Source: Forficula auricularia (taxonomy: Eukaryota > Arthropoda > Insecta > Dermaptera > Forficulidae). Taken from it: 64,000 bases of DNA. The stretch is taken from NCBI GenBank assembly GCA_024734495.1, contig JALMQS010000729.1:372001-436000 (forward strand). The letters run 5' to 3'. Positions 46,225 to 57,061 of the stretch are shown one piece after another. The notes beneath the pieces are model-generated. The model searched no databases. It was not told the origin of the DNA and saw only the letters and a program-made list of their open reading frames with translations. The first letter of the stretch is position 1. Every line of letters begins with the position of its first letter. The position numbers were made by a program, and so were the translations under genes.

Positions 46225-46740
46225 GTGTTCTGATGTGGCCATCCACTTGACTTTGCCATACAACCTGACCCCTCACTTATATTTAATATTTAATAAAATT
46301 ATTTATAATCATATAGGGGAGGGGGGTTAGTTTTTACATTTTTAGACTCCTGAGGGTCCACTGATTAAGTATACAAAATTTGGTTAATTTTGTTACAAGA
46401 GCATATATTTTCATTTTTTGACCCTACACCCCCCCCCCCCCCATTTTGGGCGGTTAGTTTTTCCATTTTTAGACTTCTGGGCTCCCACTGATTATGTATA
46501 CAAAATTTGATTGAGTTTGCTCAAACGGCCTAGCTTTTTAATTTTTAACCCCCTCTACCCCCCTTAATTTTGGGTTGATATGCACCAAAATCTAATCAGC
46601 TCTTAATGTCAATGGACAAAAACTACCTGTGAAATTTGGTTTCGATATTAACCCTAATTTTTGAGCTAGCTCGTCCACAAAAATTTGGTTATACACAGCT
46701 AACAGACATTTTGACAAAACAATTATTATCTATAAAAATA
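46225..46740 (-). repeat. dispersed repeat family A, inverted copy
   Basis: GATGTGGCCATCCACTTGAC at one end, then CCCC runs (about 46427-46442), TGTATACAAAATTTG and ATGCACCAAAATCTAATCAG, all inverse of 38.3-38.9 kb. Confidence 0.78.
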
Positions 46741-47269
46741 TAATTTTTTACGTTTAGACAACCGCCAATCCATTAGATGAACCTATTAAAAGTACATATT
46801 AATATTAGGACAACAATAGTATTTTTTAATATTTAATGGAAAAATCTTCCATAGTGAAATTACAATTATTATTGCAATTTCCTTGCGTTATCCACTTGGT
46901 TTCGACTCGTAATTCTCTAAAGTCAAAAATAATAACTCGGAGGAACAAATAAGAATTTCTTTTTTGTCTCAGAAATAAAAATATATGATTCGTTAGTACT
47001 TTTTCTCCTTAATTCAAATATGAAATCGGTTTTTTATTTCCGAGACAGGCATTTATAATATCAAACATTTTAATACTTTCTAAATTCTTAACTACACAAT
47101 ATTCAGTCTGAGTCATCTAGAAAGTAAGAGATGATGGTATATTTCGTCTGAGGAACATTCCTCTTGATGATCCAAGAATAATCAGCGAGCATACTAGGAT
47201 TCCATTTTCCATAGCTGAAATATTTTGATGAAAGTGTTCCTCGAGCTCATCGGTCACTGTCCCAAGATT
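46741..47269. other. no recognised gene
   Basis: No supported feature. Confidence 0.45.
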
Positions 47270-47625
47270 TTTATGAGATGTAAAAGATGTTATAAGATGT
47301 TTAAAGATGTTTAAAGATGTTATAAAATGTTTTAAGATGTTTTAAAAAGTTTTAAAAAGTTTTTCTTGAGAAATTCTCTTCAGAAATTGAGAATGATGAT
47401 TAAAAAAAAGTTTTAAAAAGTTTTTAGCTATTTTCTTGAGAAATTTTCTTCAGAAATTGAGAATGATGATTAAAAAAGTTTTAAAAAGTTTTTAACTATT
47501 TTCTTGAGAAATTTTCTTCAGAAATTGAGAAATTGAGAATGATGATTAAAAAACTTTAAAAAAGCTTAAAAAAGTTTAAAAAAATTTAAAAAAGTTTTAA
47601 AAAATTTTTTATTCAGAAATCGAGA
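47270..47625 (+). repeat. minisatellite with unit about 78 bp grading into AAGATGTTTT repeats
   Basis: TTCTTGAGAAATTTTCTTCA followed by GAAATTGAGAATGATGATTA recurs about every 75-80 bp (three full copies), preceded by AAGATGTTTTA/AAGATGTTATA short repeats. Confidence 0.85.
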
Positions 47626-47629
47626 ATAT

Positions 47630-48345
47630 TGATTAAAAATTTAACATTAGATTTTTAAAAAATATATTTTAGGACCTTCGTTCCAAACGGATACTACTTT
47701 CTGTGAGTGATGAGAGTAGGTGTCAGAAATTAAATCTTGTAACTTAAACTCCACAGTCTATCAGATTGAATTCGACTATTTTCCACAATGAACCAGCCCG
47801 TACTATAAGAAAATGTTAAATTTGTCCTAATTCTATTGCTATAAGCAAGCTATGACTTGTCTATATAGCACTCTTAGTTATTTCCGATCTTATAATTATA
47901 TTGAGAGTTCTTAGAAATGGATTAGTCCAAAGATTCTCGAATCATCTTTATTTATTCCTTTTTTGTATTATTACTATTTTAATAGTTCCTTACCGAGAAC
48001 AATGTTTATTCGACTAAAACTCGTCTGAACTTGTCTTTGACATGCTTGAACTGGAAGATATATGTACCAGCCAGTGACTTCAAACCTTCTATTCGCACCC
48101 TTTTAGGAAAAATCATTCATTTCAATTGCCCCTTGAAACTATGCAACAATTTTATTTCATTTCGAGAACCAATATACTTTTCAAAGCATAAAATATGTTT
48201 TTTATAGAAATATTTGAAAATTTAAAGATTCTCCTGAAATTTTGAAGTCAATATTTATGAAAATACTCTAAATGTTTGAAATTTTAGGGGTGCGCCGCAT
48301 CCACAGCATCCATGGACCACACGCCACTGATAGTTACTTATCCTA
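47630..48345 (+). mobile_element. non-autonomous hAT-like element, longest copy
   Basis: Ends at GGACCACACGCCACTG, whose inverse CAGTGGCGTGTGGTCC is a hAT-type terminus. It matches the partial copies at 1-485 (inverted) and 58850-59215. No coding capacity is seen. Confidence 0.7.
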
Positions 48346-48809
48346 ACTACTCCTAAGTGATGTAGGAGGAATATTGTGATCTTGGAAAAATTACACATTA
48401 CAAATGTTTACAGCAAGTAACTGAATCAAAATTCGAACCTAGCCAAACTAACCCCCAATAGTTCACGTAGTGCACCTATCCGAACATTGAGAGCAGTCTA
48501 TCCGTCCTAAATTCAGATGTTCAATATACCAGTAGTCGTGGGGTGTGCATTTTGATACCGGATAGGACTACTGGTACGGCCGTTAAACTATGTTTAACAG
48601 ATATGGATTAGGCTCGCTGTTTGTGTGGAAAAATATGTAACTTTTAGTGAAAATTCTTTTAAGATTTTATTCTGGCTAGATGGTTAAAAAAAATGATTTT
48701 TAAAAAATTACACTATATCAAATAATAATAACTATGTCAAATTTTAGATTTCTAGGGTCGTTGAATTTTCACTATTAGTTAATTTAACTCAAAAATTTCA
48801 CTCCTTCAT
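48346..48809. other. unassigned, with an ACCAGTAG hairpin
   Basis: ATACCAGTAGTCGTG and GACTACTGGTACG (about 48527-48580) form an imperfect stem. A weak B-box-like TTCGAACC is near 48434. Confidence 0.35.
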
Positions 48810-49450
48810 TGTAGATGCTGAAGAAGAGAATGTTTCTCGATTTTTTCGATTTCATCCTTAACTCTATCAACTTGACAAGTTTTATCATTCCATATTCAAT
48901 ATATTTTCACTATAGGTATGTTAATTTAGCCTATAAATTTAACCCCTTCATTTCGGGCCCTGAAGTAGGAAACGTATCGGTTTTCGAATTTCACCCTTTA
49001 TTAACACCACATACTCTACCAGCACACCGAACATTATATGTAAATTTATCGCACAAAATTCACCCTCTTCATTTTGTCCTGAAGAAGGAAATGTTTCGGT
49101 TTTGTGATTTCACTCTTTATAAATGCACCAAGCTCTACCAACATGTTTTAGCATTCCAGGGTCATTACATTTTCACTATATGTTAATTTACCCTTTAAAA
49201 TTCACCCATTCATTTCGGGCCCTGAAAAAAAGGAATTTTCGATTTTTCAATTTCTTCCTTTATTTATATGCCAAGCTTTACCAGTATGCCAAATTTTAGC
49301 ATTCTAGATTCATTGTATTTTCAGATTTTCACTTATCTTAATTAAGCCTATAAACTTCACTTCACCCTTATATTTTAGGTCGTGAAGATGGAAAATTGTA
49401 TCCAAAACTCTATGCCAAATTTCAGCATTCTAGGATCAGCGCCGGAAATA
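48810..49450 (+). repeat. minisatellite, unit about 120-160 bp, with hammerhead-like segments
   Basis: CATTTCGGGCCCTGAA-type boundaries recur near 48810, 48955, 49075, 49220 and 49380. Units share GCATTCTAGG and ATTTTCACTAT. Several carry CTGAAGA followed by GAGAATG...TTTCTCG or GGAAATGTTTCGG, a stem resembling the foldback motif. The 123-aa ORF (48815-49186) spans diverged units and I do not consider it a gene. Confidence 0.8.
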
Positions 49451-50157
49451 CTCTAAAATTTTGATGAGCCAATGAGTGAATGAGTGACAAAAAAGCCTAT
49501 CTTTGTCTTCTTGTAACTTGGACGGTATAAGAAATAGAATTATGAAATTTTGTAATTTTGTTAAGCTTATGGATTAGTATTGTGGAAAAATATTTCAGCC
49601 ATGTAGAGGTTTCCAGTGCAAAGTTACAGAAGCGTCAAAATGACTCTTATAAAGGGTAGTCTGAGAGTGCACGCCTGCTCGAATCGAACTTGGCTGGGCC
49701 ACTGCCCCCCCGTGCCGCTACAGTAGATAGGAGATCCGGCTAAATCTAGCTCACTCAATTTTCTGGCTCATCGTAGGACCGTCCCCGATTTTTTTTTTTA
49801 CTTTTTTTATAGATAATTCGTGCCATTTGTTCTGACAAGAATAAATCAATAATTCCCCCTAAAGCTTCATATGCATGTAACATGAGATCTTCAAACATTA
49901 ACACCCCTTTACGATAAAATTATATACAAATCGAACAAACGCACCTTATTGCATCAATATCATTCAAAGCAATCCAATATTATTCAAATCCTTAACCAAG
50001 ATTTAAATCATTTTTGGACAAAACTTTTTTGTTCTTGAGAAAAATATTTTAAAAATTTTAATTCAATAAAATAGATTTATATTCACTGTGTACCAATGAA
50101 AATAAAATTTTTATAAATATGCGAATGGGGAATTATAAAGACATGTGTCATCTAGGG
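49451..50157. other. unassigned
   Basis: A GC-richer patch at 49660-49790 includes TCGAATCGAACTTGGC, the inverse of a weak pol III B box. No gene is supported. Confidence 0.35.
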
Positions 50158-50720
50158 CAGTGGTTCTTAACCTTTTATTAGTCACGGCCCCCTTAAAATC
50201 CGAAAGTATATTCGCTGCCACCTTAAAATACTAAAATATTTTCGCGGCCAGTACCCCCCCCCCCCCATTAAGTAACTTACTCTTAATAACTACTTTTTTT
50301 ACAAAAAAAAACCTCAAATGTAACGATAATTCATAAATAAATGAAGAAGCAGAACTTAACATAAACATTTATATATGTATATTTTTTAACGTTTTTTTAA
50401 TTAACTTAAAATGCTTAATCAGATTGTCAGTAATAAAACATATTTCTTGAAAAATAGGTATATTTGCTATAGTATAAAAATTGTAATACTAGACTTTTAA
50501 AAAATATTTACACGGTTTTATTCAACTTGTTGTCTGTCTGTCTGTCTGTCTGTCAGTGTCAAATTTACCTATGCGCTCAACGTTTTCATTTAGCTTAAGA
50601 ATATTCATTAAATTCATCTTAAACAGTAATATTTTCTTTTTTTATTCATTTTTTTCATTTATAAAGATATAAAAACTTAAAAATTCTAATATTTTCGCGG
50701 CCCCCTGTTAAGAAACGATG
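50158..50720. mobile_element. hAT-type non-autonomous element, intact 8-bp duplication
   Basis: CAGTGGTTCTTAACCTTTTA (left) and the inverse end CATCGTTTCTTAACAGGGGG (right) lie between perfect copies of ATCTAGGG (50150-50157, 50721-50728). It contains poly-C and TCTG microsatellites. Confidence 0.9.
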
Positions 50721-50940
50721 ATCTAGGGGGCTAACAAAAAAACGAGGTTTAAATGATTTGAAAATTTTATACAAAATATATATTTATAATTTTATGAGGC
50801 ATCTTATTGTTTAGTATATGTTCTAAATCATTAATTCAAATCAATAGATGTTAATTTATCAGGGAAATAATTAAACATTTTCACATATAAAAATCTAATA
50901 TTTAGGGAAATCGGTTTTGGTTTATAGTGAAACATATTAA

Positions 50941-51105
50941 ACACAGGAGTATTTTAACGGGTTATAGTGGTGTTTCACAAAGAGGAAATAAAAATTAAAA
51001 AAAATTAAAAATTTCTTTAATTATATTTTGGAGATTTTTAATTTTTTTAATTTTTATTTCCTCTTTGTGAAACATTCACTATAACCCGTTAAAAAACTCC
51101 TGTGT
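50941..51105. repeat. foldback repeat
   Basis: ACACAGGAGTATTTTAACGG and its inverse pair over about 75 bp around a short AT loop; arms include TTTCACAAAGAGGAAATAAA. Confidence 0.88.
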
Positions 51106-51651
51106 ATAAAAATTTATGTTTTCGCCCGACATGTGTTAACTAAAATAAAAACATTGTAATTATTTAGGAAGATTTTCATCTCCTAGCTCTAAAATCGATT
51201 TCAGACGTTAACAGAAAAAATAAACAAGCAATTTTTTTTTAAATATTGGAACAATCGAATTTTATTTCCCATAAGAACCCTTGACAATGACTCCTGAAAT
51301 GAAGCTAATCCGTGTATACTCAACAAAATGTTGTTTTTCGACTTAAACCTTAAAATTATATTCTCTTTTCTCAGTTAACAAAAATTTTTGCCTCACGTCT
51401 GTTTCTTTATTAATTCAATGAAGAGAACTGAGAAGTTCACATAGATAGTATTATTGAAGGAGTGGTGATTGGATATTCAACTGTTTTTCCCCTATTTCTA
51501 TATTTATTTCTTTTACAAAATAGGAGCGTTTATTTATACGAAGATAGATCATTAAAAAAAAAAAAAGTGTATTATCATTGACAGAACGGATATCTTGCAT
51601 CATAAGAGTTATATATAAATATAATATATACTTTGTGAATCATCTCTTTAG
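51106..51651. other. AT-rich stretch without recognised gene
   Basis: No supported feature before the exon candidate at 51652. Confidence 0.4.
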
Positions 51652-51767
51652 GGTATCTTTCTAAAGAGTTCCCGAAATTTCGTGGTCGCATTTTCGAGAC
51701 GATCGCAGGTCTGGAGCAACGGCGGACTCGCCTTCTCAAGGTGAAAAGCGCCGATGCCAGATTGTGA
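51652..51767 (+). CDS. candidate short terminal exon, protein not recognised
   Basis: A locally GC-rich stretch stands out from AT-rich flanks. After a pyrimidine-rich acceptor (CATCTCTTTAG, ending 51651) an open frame begins in phase with YLSKEFPKFRGRIFETIAGL and runs 37 codons to a TGA at 51765-51767. AATAAA-like hexamers follow near 51900. The charged, helix-like peptide looks coding. The opposite strand is also open here (an ORF at 51575-51814), so strand is uncertain. No family is recognised and no upstream exon could be linked. Confidence 0.3.
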
Positions 51768-52139
51768 CCCAAACTAGGCAACGCCGGCCAAATCCCGACT
51801 ATTATCAAACTCAACCCATTGTTGTGGATTATTGATATAAATCCAGGTAGAATTAATAATTATGTCTCTCTATGCTTTCTAGATGTTATTCCCAATAAGT
51901 AAATAAATAAATAAAGAAGGGAAGGCGAAATGCATTTAAATTTAGAAGAATGCTTGCCGGCCTCGGAGACTGAGACGGCTTGTCTCGAACGGTAGGCGAA
52001 TCATAATACAATAAATGCAACTTTAATTTATAATAATTGACAGAAATACAACAGGGCAGAGTAAAGTCTTAAGAAAACGGATGTATCCAATAAAGGAATA
52101 ATGATAAGAGATTGGAAAATGATGGAGAAATGGTTAGTT
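51768..52139. other. downstream of the exon candidate; small GC-rich patch
   Basis: AATAAATAAATAAAG near 51904 could serve as poly(A) signal. A 45-bp CpG-rich patch (TGCCGGCCTCGG...) lies at about 51955-52000. Confidence 0.35.
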
Positions 52140-52550
52140 GCGGTTCCCCTGGGAAAGTGCTAGAGGGTCCATTACTTTGTGCCGCCGACTGTACATTCCT
52201 CGGGTCGGTAGCTTAACTAGGAATCCATTACCGAGTTGAGATACTTGTTGGTTGGTAAAACATAGCCGAGCCGCGCTGCCGACCCCCACCCACCCAGCAC
52301 GGCGCTCACCAATCACGCCGGCCGCAGGTGAGGTTCCCCTCTCGTCTGGCTGTTTCTCCTTAAGACCACCCAGATCGCAGCACGCGCCGTCGGCCAGTGG
52401 CATCTTATGAGCATGCTGGTAGGCGGAGCCACCGGCGTTGGGCGCGTGCGCGTGCGCGCGCTCTGTCGGACGCCGACACTAATGGCCCGGTAATTTGTCA
52501 AGATAGCACTGGACCACCCTGATGCTGCGATCACTGTGGTCCATGAGGAG
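52140..52550. promoter_or_regulatory. CpG-rich island
   Basis: About 400 bp rich in G+C and CpG, including a GCGCGTGCGCGTGCGCGCG-type run near 52440-52460, in an otherwise strongly AT-rich region. Apart from the hh 5' region it is the longest such tract in the window that is not a simple C-run. It may be a promoter for the minus-strand exon candidate at 52310-52403. Overlapping long ORFs on the minus strand reflect composition. A stretch at 52500-52530 resembles the SINE head at 45.7 kb, an alternative explanation. Confidence 0.35.
52310..52403 (-). CDS. candidate first coding exon in a CpG-rich island, protein not recognised
   Basis: On the minus strand an ATG at 52403 opens a frame beginning MPLADGACCDLGGLKEKQPD and continuing 31 codons to a donor-like site G|GTGAGC (intron from 52309). 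It lies inside the CpG-rich interval 52140-52550, which would suit a promoter-proximal exon. No domain is recognisable and no downstream exon was linked. The island also contains a tRNA-like A box near 52508, so it could instead be a GC-rich SINE-like repeat; the call is weak. Confidence 0.2.
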
Positions 52551-52690
52551 GTGATTTTAAAAGAGCGCGAGCGGATTATTTATCAAAGCGCTTTACTTTT
52601 ATATAATAAAACATAGCAAAAAAAGAAATAAATGTGAAAGTAAAAATATTCATGTATCTGACTGATTTTTGTTCCAGTTCAACATATTGA
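52505..52690. repeat. direct duplication, copy 1
   Basis: The segment GATGCTGCGATCACTGTGGT through the TATAATAAAACATAGC stretch is repeated at 54472-54660 in the same orientation with a few differences. The two copies flank the hAT element. Confidence 0.75.
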
Positions 52691-52910
52691 AATATTTCGC
52701 AAAATAATATTCGCAAATTTTTTATACATTACCTTATATTAGCCAGTTTAATCCTGTACTGTCAATGCCTTATAGGTGTCAAACGCGCGGCCCGCATCGT
52801 CAATTTTTGCGACCCCACTGTCAAAGGAAATATTGGAATTGGATTAAATTAGCGACAATTTCCAACTTTCCTTAGCGAAATAGAAAGCAATTATTCCGGG
52901 CTCCCTTACT

Positions 52911-53703
52911 ATACCGAGGTCCGTTGGCTATCGTGCCCCAAGATATTGAAGCAATTCTTGGATTTAAAAGATGAAATACGTCAATTTTTAAATTCAAAAA
53001 GACACAACCTTGTTTTGCGATCCAGTGTGGATGCAAGATTTCGCATTCATGGTTGATATTACAAAACATTTGAATGATTTAAATTTATCAATACAAGGAA
53101 AGGAGCAACTTTTAACAAATTTGCGGGAAAAAATTAAAGCATTCAAATGTAGTTTTATGGGAAAAACATTTGCGAGAAGAAAATTTGACGCATTTTACTA
53201 AATGTCACATGTACTAATCAAGTCCAAGTAGCACTGCATCTTATCAGAAATACGCTGAAAGGAATAAGAATCTCAGAAGTGAATTTCAAGCAAGATTTGA
53301 AGATTTCAAAAACTTGGATAGCAAATTAACATTATTTTTCTATAGATATAGAATTACCTCCTCCTTCATCTAGTATGATATAGAATTAGTACCTAATGAT
53401 ATGCAAATGAAAGTAATAGAGATTCAGTGTGATTCGGATTTGAAAGAAAAATTCAAGAAGGTTGGCGTGCCCGAAATTTACGGATATTTACCGGTAAAAT
53501 TTGTAAATACTAGAAACTTAGCATATGAGATTATCTCCATGTTTGGAAGTACATACAGGTGCGAGCAGCTATTTACGCTTATGAATGGCAATAAGTCTGC
53601 ACTCAGATCACGAATTAACCACATTCACCTCGGGTCGGTGTTAAAAATTATAACGGCAAATAGTATTTCTCCATCCAGAAATAGAAAAACTTGTGGTACA
53701 TAA
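52911..53703 (+). pseudogene. hAT transposase pseudogene (GTF2IRD2/ZBED-like group)
   Basis: Pieces of a hAT transposase appear in order: TEVRWLSCPKILKQFLDLKD (about 52917-52976), then after a frame change at about 53015 WMQDFAFMVDITKHLNDLNL and QGKEQLLTNLREKIKAFK, then LWEKHLREENLTHFTKCH in a third frame, and finally an open 100-residue block from 53401 containing EIISMFGSTYRCEQLF and ALRSRINHIHLGSVLKI. The last is the conserved C-terminal hAT dimerisation region. At least two frameshifts and stops make it non-functional. The N-terminal BED-type zinc finger is not found. It lies inside the element 52775-54199. Confidence 0.85.
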
Positions 53704-53876
53704 AAGAAATCAAGTATCAGGCAAGAAACAGTAAATTATTATAGTATTGTAGTAGTATTGTATTTTATAATTATGCATTATTTGTTCTCTATACTTTGTT
53801 AATATATTAAAATTTAATACATTACATGTTAATTAGTAGAGATTGTGGTGTTGGTGCAAGGTGAAACATCTTTAAT

Positions 53877-54042
53877 AAAGATAAGAGTAAATAAATATTA
53901 TATTTAATATTGATTTACTATGAGTTAAGAATACTAGGTCACTTATTTCACATTAAATCATTTTTTATGTGAAATAAGTGACCTAGTATCCTAACTCATA
54001 GTAAATCAATATTAAATATAATATTTATTTACTCTTATCTTT
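53877..54042. mobile_element. foldback insertion in the hAT element (same family as 36534-36785)
   Basis: Arms AAAGATAAGAGTAAATAAAT... and their inverse pair over about 75 bp, leaving only a short loop. The outer flank (GAGATTGTGGTGTTGGTG) and arms match the foldback at 36.5 kb, but the hammerhead-like loop found there is missing. Confidence 0.8.
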
Positions 54043-54471
54043 ACGTTACATGTTTTGTTTTTTTTATTATTATTAATTTTATTAATATATATTTAAAAAC
54101 ATAACTAGATTTCTACGAACCCAGAAAGTTTCTTTGCGGCCCTCTTAAACTTCACACTTTTTATTTTGGCACAAGTTATGCATTGAGTTTGACACCTAGG
54201 CCTTATATTCTTTCTATTTTAAGTCCTCCCCCGTGGTAACTTCTCTCTTTCTATAAAATCTGAATTCGCTCCCATCTCATACCTGTGGAAATGGGTCTCC
54301 TCACTTGCCACCCTTCATGAAATCTAGAAACGAGTGATAAGATTAATAGGTGATTTTACCCTTAGTAACTGACTATCTTGATTCGTTTACCCATCGTGTT
54401 TATTGAAAGATATTTTCATGATTTAAAAGCACTCGATTTGTAGATTCCCCTTAGTGGCCAAATTGAAGAGA

Positions 54472-54660
54472 TGCTGCAATCACTGTGGTCCATGAGGAGT
54501 TGATTTGAAAAGAGCGCGTGCAAATTATTTATCAAAGCGCTTTGACTTTTATATAATAAAACATAGCAAAAAACCCTTTATGTATCTCGCTGATTTTCGT
54601 TCATTTTCAACATATGGATATATTTTGCAAAATAATACAAATTAATAAATTTATAAAAAT
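54472..54660. repeat. direct duplication, copy 2
   Basis: Second copy of 52505-52690; shares GAGCGCG and TATCAAAGCGCTTT blocks and the TATAATAAAACATAGC run with small indels. Confidence 0.75.
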
Positions 54661-54756
54661 GTTTTGCCACAAAGTTACATAATATGTAAAAAAGATGAAT
54701 ATTATTCATCTTTTTTGTTAAGGGAGAATGGTGTGTGTTCTTTATGAAACATTTTA

Positions 54757-54898
54757 AATAAAGTAAAGAAAATTTTTAGAAACTTTTTAAAATTTAAAAT
54801 ATAAAATATGAGGTAGGTTTCACATAAATATTTATGTAGACCTATTTTAAATTTTAAAAAGTTTCTAAATTTTTTTTTTAATTTTCTTTACTTTATAA
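54757..54898. repeat. foldback repeat
   Basis: AAAGTAAAGAAAATTTTTAG and its inverse pair around a loop of about 60 bp with AATATTTAT. It abuts the MITE copy at 54903. Confidence 0.8.
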
Positions 54899-54902
54899 TA
54901 TT

Positions 54903-55143
54903 CGAGGGGTGATCCGCGATTGGATAAGTGTACACCTCTTTGGAAGTATTTTGGATGTACTTGGAAATATTTGAAAGCACTTGGGAATATTTGTAAGTAC
55001 TTGGAAATATTTGGAAGTACTTGGAAATATTTGGAATTACTTGGAAATATTTGGAATTACTTGGAAATACTTGGAAATATTTGGAAATAGAAGTGGAAGT
55101 AGCTGTACAGCATTCAGCATATTAGGTCGCGGTTCACCCCTCG
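54903..55143 (-). mobile_element. hAT-like MITE, same family (copy 5), with expanded internal minisatellite
   Basis: Ends CGAGGGGTGATCCGCGATT and CGGTTCACCCCTCG, flanks ATAATATT and TTTATATT (partial 8-bp match). The centre has grown into repeats of TTGGAAATA / CTTGGAAATATTTGGAAG-type units, making this copy about 85-95 bp longer than the others. The 105-aa ORF across it is a by-product of the repeat. Confidence 0.82.
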
Positions 55144-55151
55144 TTTATATT

Positions 55152-55944
55152 CATCTTTTTTTTATCAGTACCTATATGCATTTATTCCACCTCTCTCTTC
55201 TTTCTCTTATAATTTCCCAATTTCTAAGGTATTCTTTCCGTTTCTCTGACAGTGGCAGCACATTTGCTGACCTCTTAACACCACAAGAATTTCAGTGAAC
55301 TCAGTGTTGAGAAATACACTAGCATAATTAATACTATAATAATATTGAAATGAAAGTTGTAAGTGATATTTGCAAAGCGACAAACCAAATCAACAAGTAT
55401 GCCAACAATCACAAAGTATAAACAAATTCCTACCCTATTTGGGTTATTACAATTGTAGATTATTCATTTTTTCTCTCACACTTTCTCGGCAAATGAGCTT
55501 GGGGCTCTAATGTGCACGATATGCCAATGGCGTCAAAGCAACTTAAATGAAATTTTAAATTAGTTATTAGAAAAAAAATCGATATCTGCTGATACACGTT
55601 AATTGTGGACTTCGAATTCTTATAATCAACGAATTGGTTAAGTACAGCATTATTTAAATATTGGATTTTCTTCGACTAGAGTTCCAGGCGCTCCAAAAGT
55701 CACATATAGTATAACAGATATGTGGTCTTCTCGTCTTCTGTGAAATTTTGACAAATAATGTCATAAAATTATGTTGTTATTGTTCGTTGTTTTGTTTTTT
55801 TCAAAACCAATACAAATTGTTATAAACAGATCTCGTAATATCGTATTAATTAATACTTGGGGGGGGGGGGAGTTCTTTATAAAAAATTCTGATAATTCAT
55901 TAAAATTATATATTCTAGGTCCTTTCAGTTGGAACTATTCTTTT
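55152..55944. other. no recognised gene
   Basis: A poly-G run lies at 55859-55870. The ORF at 55771-56061 has no recognised motif. Confidence 0.4.
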
Positions 55945-56090
55945 GCTAGACCAGAGCTTCTTAAACTTTTCCATTCGCGATCCTTTTGGCTCTGGAAATT
56001 TTTAAGTGACCCCCAGATATTTAAGTATATAAAACAGATATACAAATCACACATCTATTAATAAAATATTTGTTTGGTATACATAGCCCG
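55945..56090 (+). mobile_element. hAT terminus fragment
   Basis: CAGAGCTTCTTAAACTTTTC followed by CGCGATCC is the subterminal signature of non-autonomous hAT elements; the other end was not found. Confidence 0.5.
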
Positions 56091-56824
56091 ACCCAGTGCC
56101 GGCTTAACCGGGGGGGGGGCAATTGGGGTCTATAGCCCCCGGCAATACGTAAAGGGCGCAAAGGCTGTAAACATTCTTATTTTTATTTTATTTTTTATTT
56201 TTTGAATAAAAAATTTATATGAAGAATGAAGTATATATATTTGATATACTATTGATTGACTTATTTTCTCTTGAATAGATTTATCAACGTTTTGTCAAAT
56301 AATGTTTTTGATTTGATAATATTTTTGAAATATGGTTTCCTTATTGTAGGTAGAATATCATAGACTTATAGAGCATCGACCCATAGACAATGGAGTTTCA
56401 AAGCCTTTCTCAAAGGATACAATTCTTGTATAAACTGCCCAAAAAATATTTACCCTTCATTACTAATTAGACCTTTACAAATTCAAAGACCTTATTAATT
56501 CAATAAAATTTCCAAAAACTTTTTAGACCTTTCTTAACAATATAATAAAATTTCTCAACTACCTTGCAATGTACCAAAGGGTACAGCCTTATAAAATTAA
56601 TAAAATTGAAGGACGGATCAGTTGAAGAGGGTGGAATGATAATATTTTTTTCTTTTATTTATTTTCTTTCTAAATTTTTAAAATAAATTTTCACTTTGAT
56701 AATTTAAGAATTTATACCTGTGATAATTTGACATTAAAAATTATTTAATATTAATAATTATTCTATATATAATTACTTATTTATTAAATTTCTTCCAGAA
56801 CTTAAGTGACTTGATTTAAATTTT
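56091..56824. other. AT-rich, no recognised gene
   Basis: A GGGGGGGGGC run and GCCGGCTTAACC lie at 56098-56122. Nothing else is supported. Confidence 0.4.
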
Positions 56825-57061
56825 TCGTTAAATTGAAGGGTTGGTTTTGTCACAAATACAATAAAACAATAATTTCAATAACTATTTGAATTATTTAATT
56901 GATAACTATACAGTTTCGGTCACCACTAAACGAGATAACTACTGAGGATGGTCGACCAGTGGTGACCGAAACTGTATAGTTATCAATTAAATAATTCAAA
57001 TAGTTATTGAAATTATTGTTTTATTATATTTGTGACAAAACCAACCCTTCAATTTAACGAA
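56825..57061. mobile_element. hammerhead-bearing foldback element (family 7)
   Basis: CGTTAAATTGAAGGGTTGGT and its inverse pair for about 100 bp including ACTATACAGTTTCGGTCACC. The right arm holds the motif at 56942-56981. Confidence 0.88.
56942..56981 (+). ncRNA. hammerhead-like motif, family 7
   Basis: CTGAGGA, extra T, stem GGTC/GACC, GAAA, CTGTATAGTT. Stem III can form as ACT/AGT around GTAT and the following T gives a GTT cleavage triplet, allowed by the NUH rule. Core intact. The opposite arm lacks the CTGANGA half. Confidence 0.5.

Larger units (their letters stand above)
52775..54199 (+). mobile_element. hAT transposon with decayed transposase
   Basis: The unit is bounded by GGTGTCAAAC and its inverse GTTTGACACC, with GCCTTATA at both outer edges (52767-52774 and 54200-54207), as expected for the 8-bp duplications of hAT elements. 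Subterminal GCGGCCCGC / GCGGCCCTC blocks are typical of this group. It contains the transposase remnant and a later foldback insertion (53877-54042). Ends are uncertain by a few bases, because a 12-bp inverted repeat can also be drawn two bases further out. Confidence 0.8.

Noticed and set aside
48815..49186. 123-aa ORF
   Set aside because: It spans successive diverged minisatellite units; no motif or splice context.
52134..52534. 73- and 89-aa minus-strand ORFs as full-length proteins
   Set aside because: They run through a CpG-rich island where all frames are open. Only the first 31 codons from 52403 to a donor-like site were kept, with low confidence.
54981..55298. 105-aa ORF with repeated WKYLE-like motifs
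   Set aside because: Its repeats are the translated minisatellite inside MITE copy 5.
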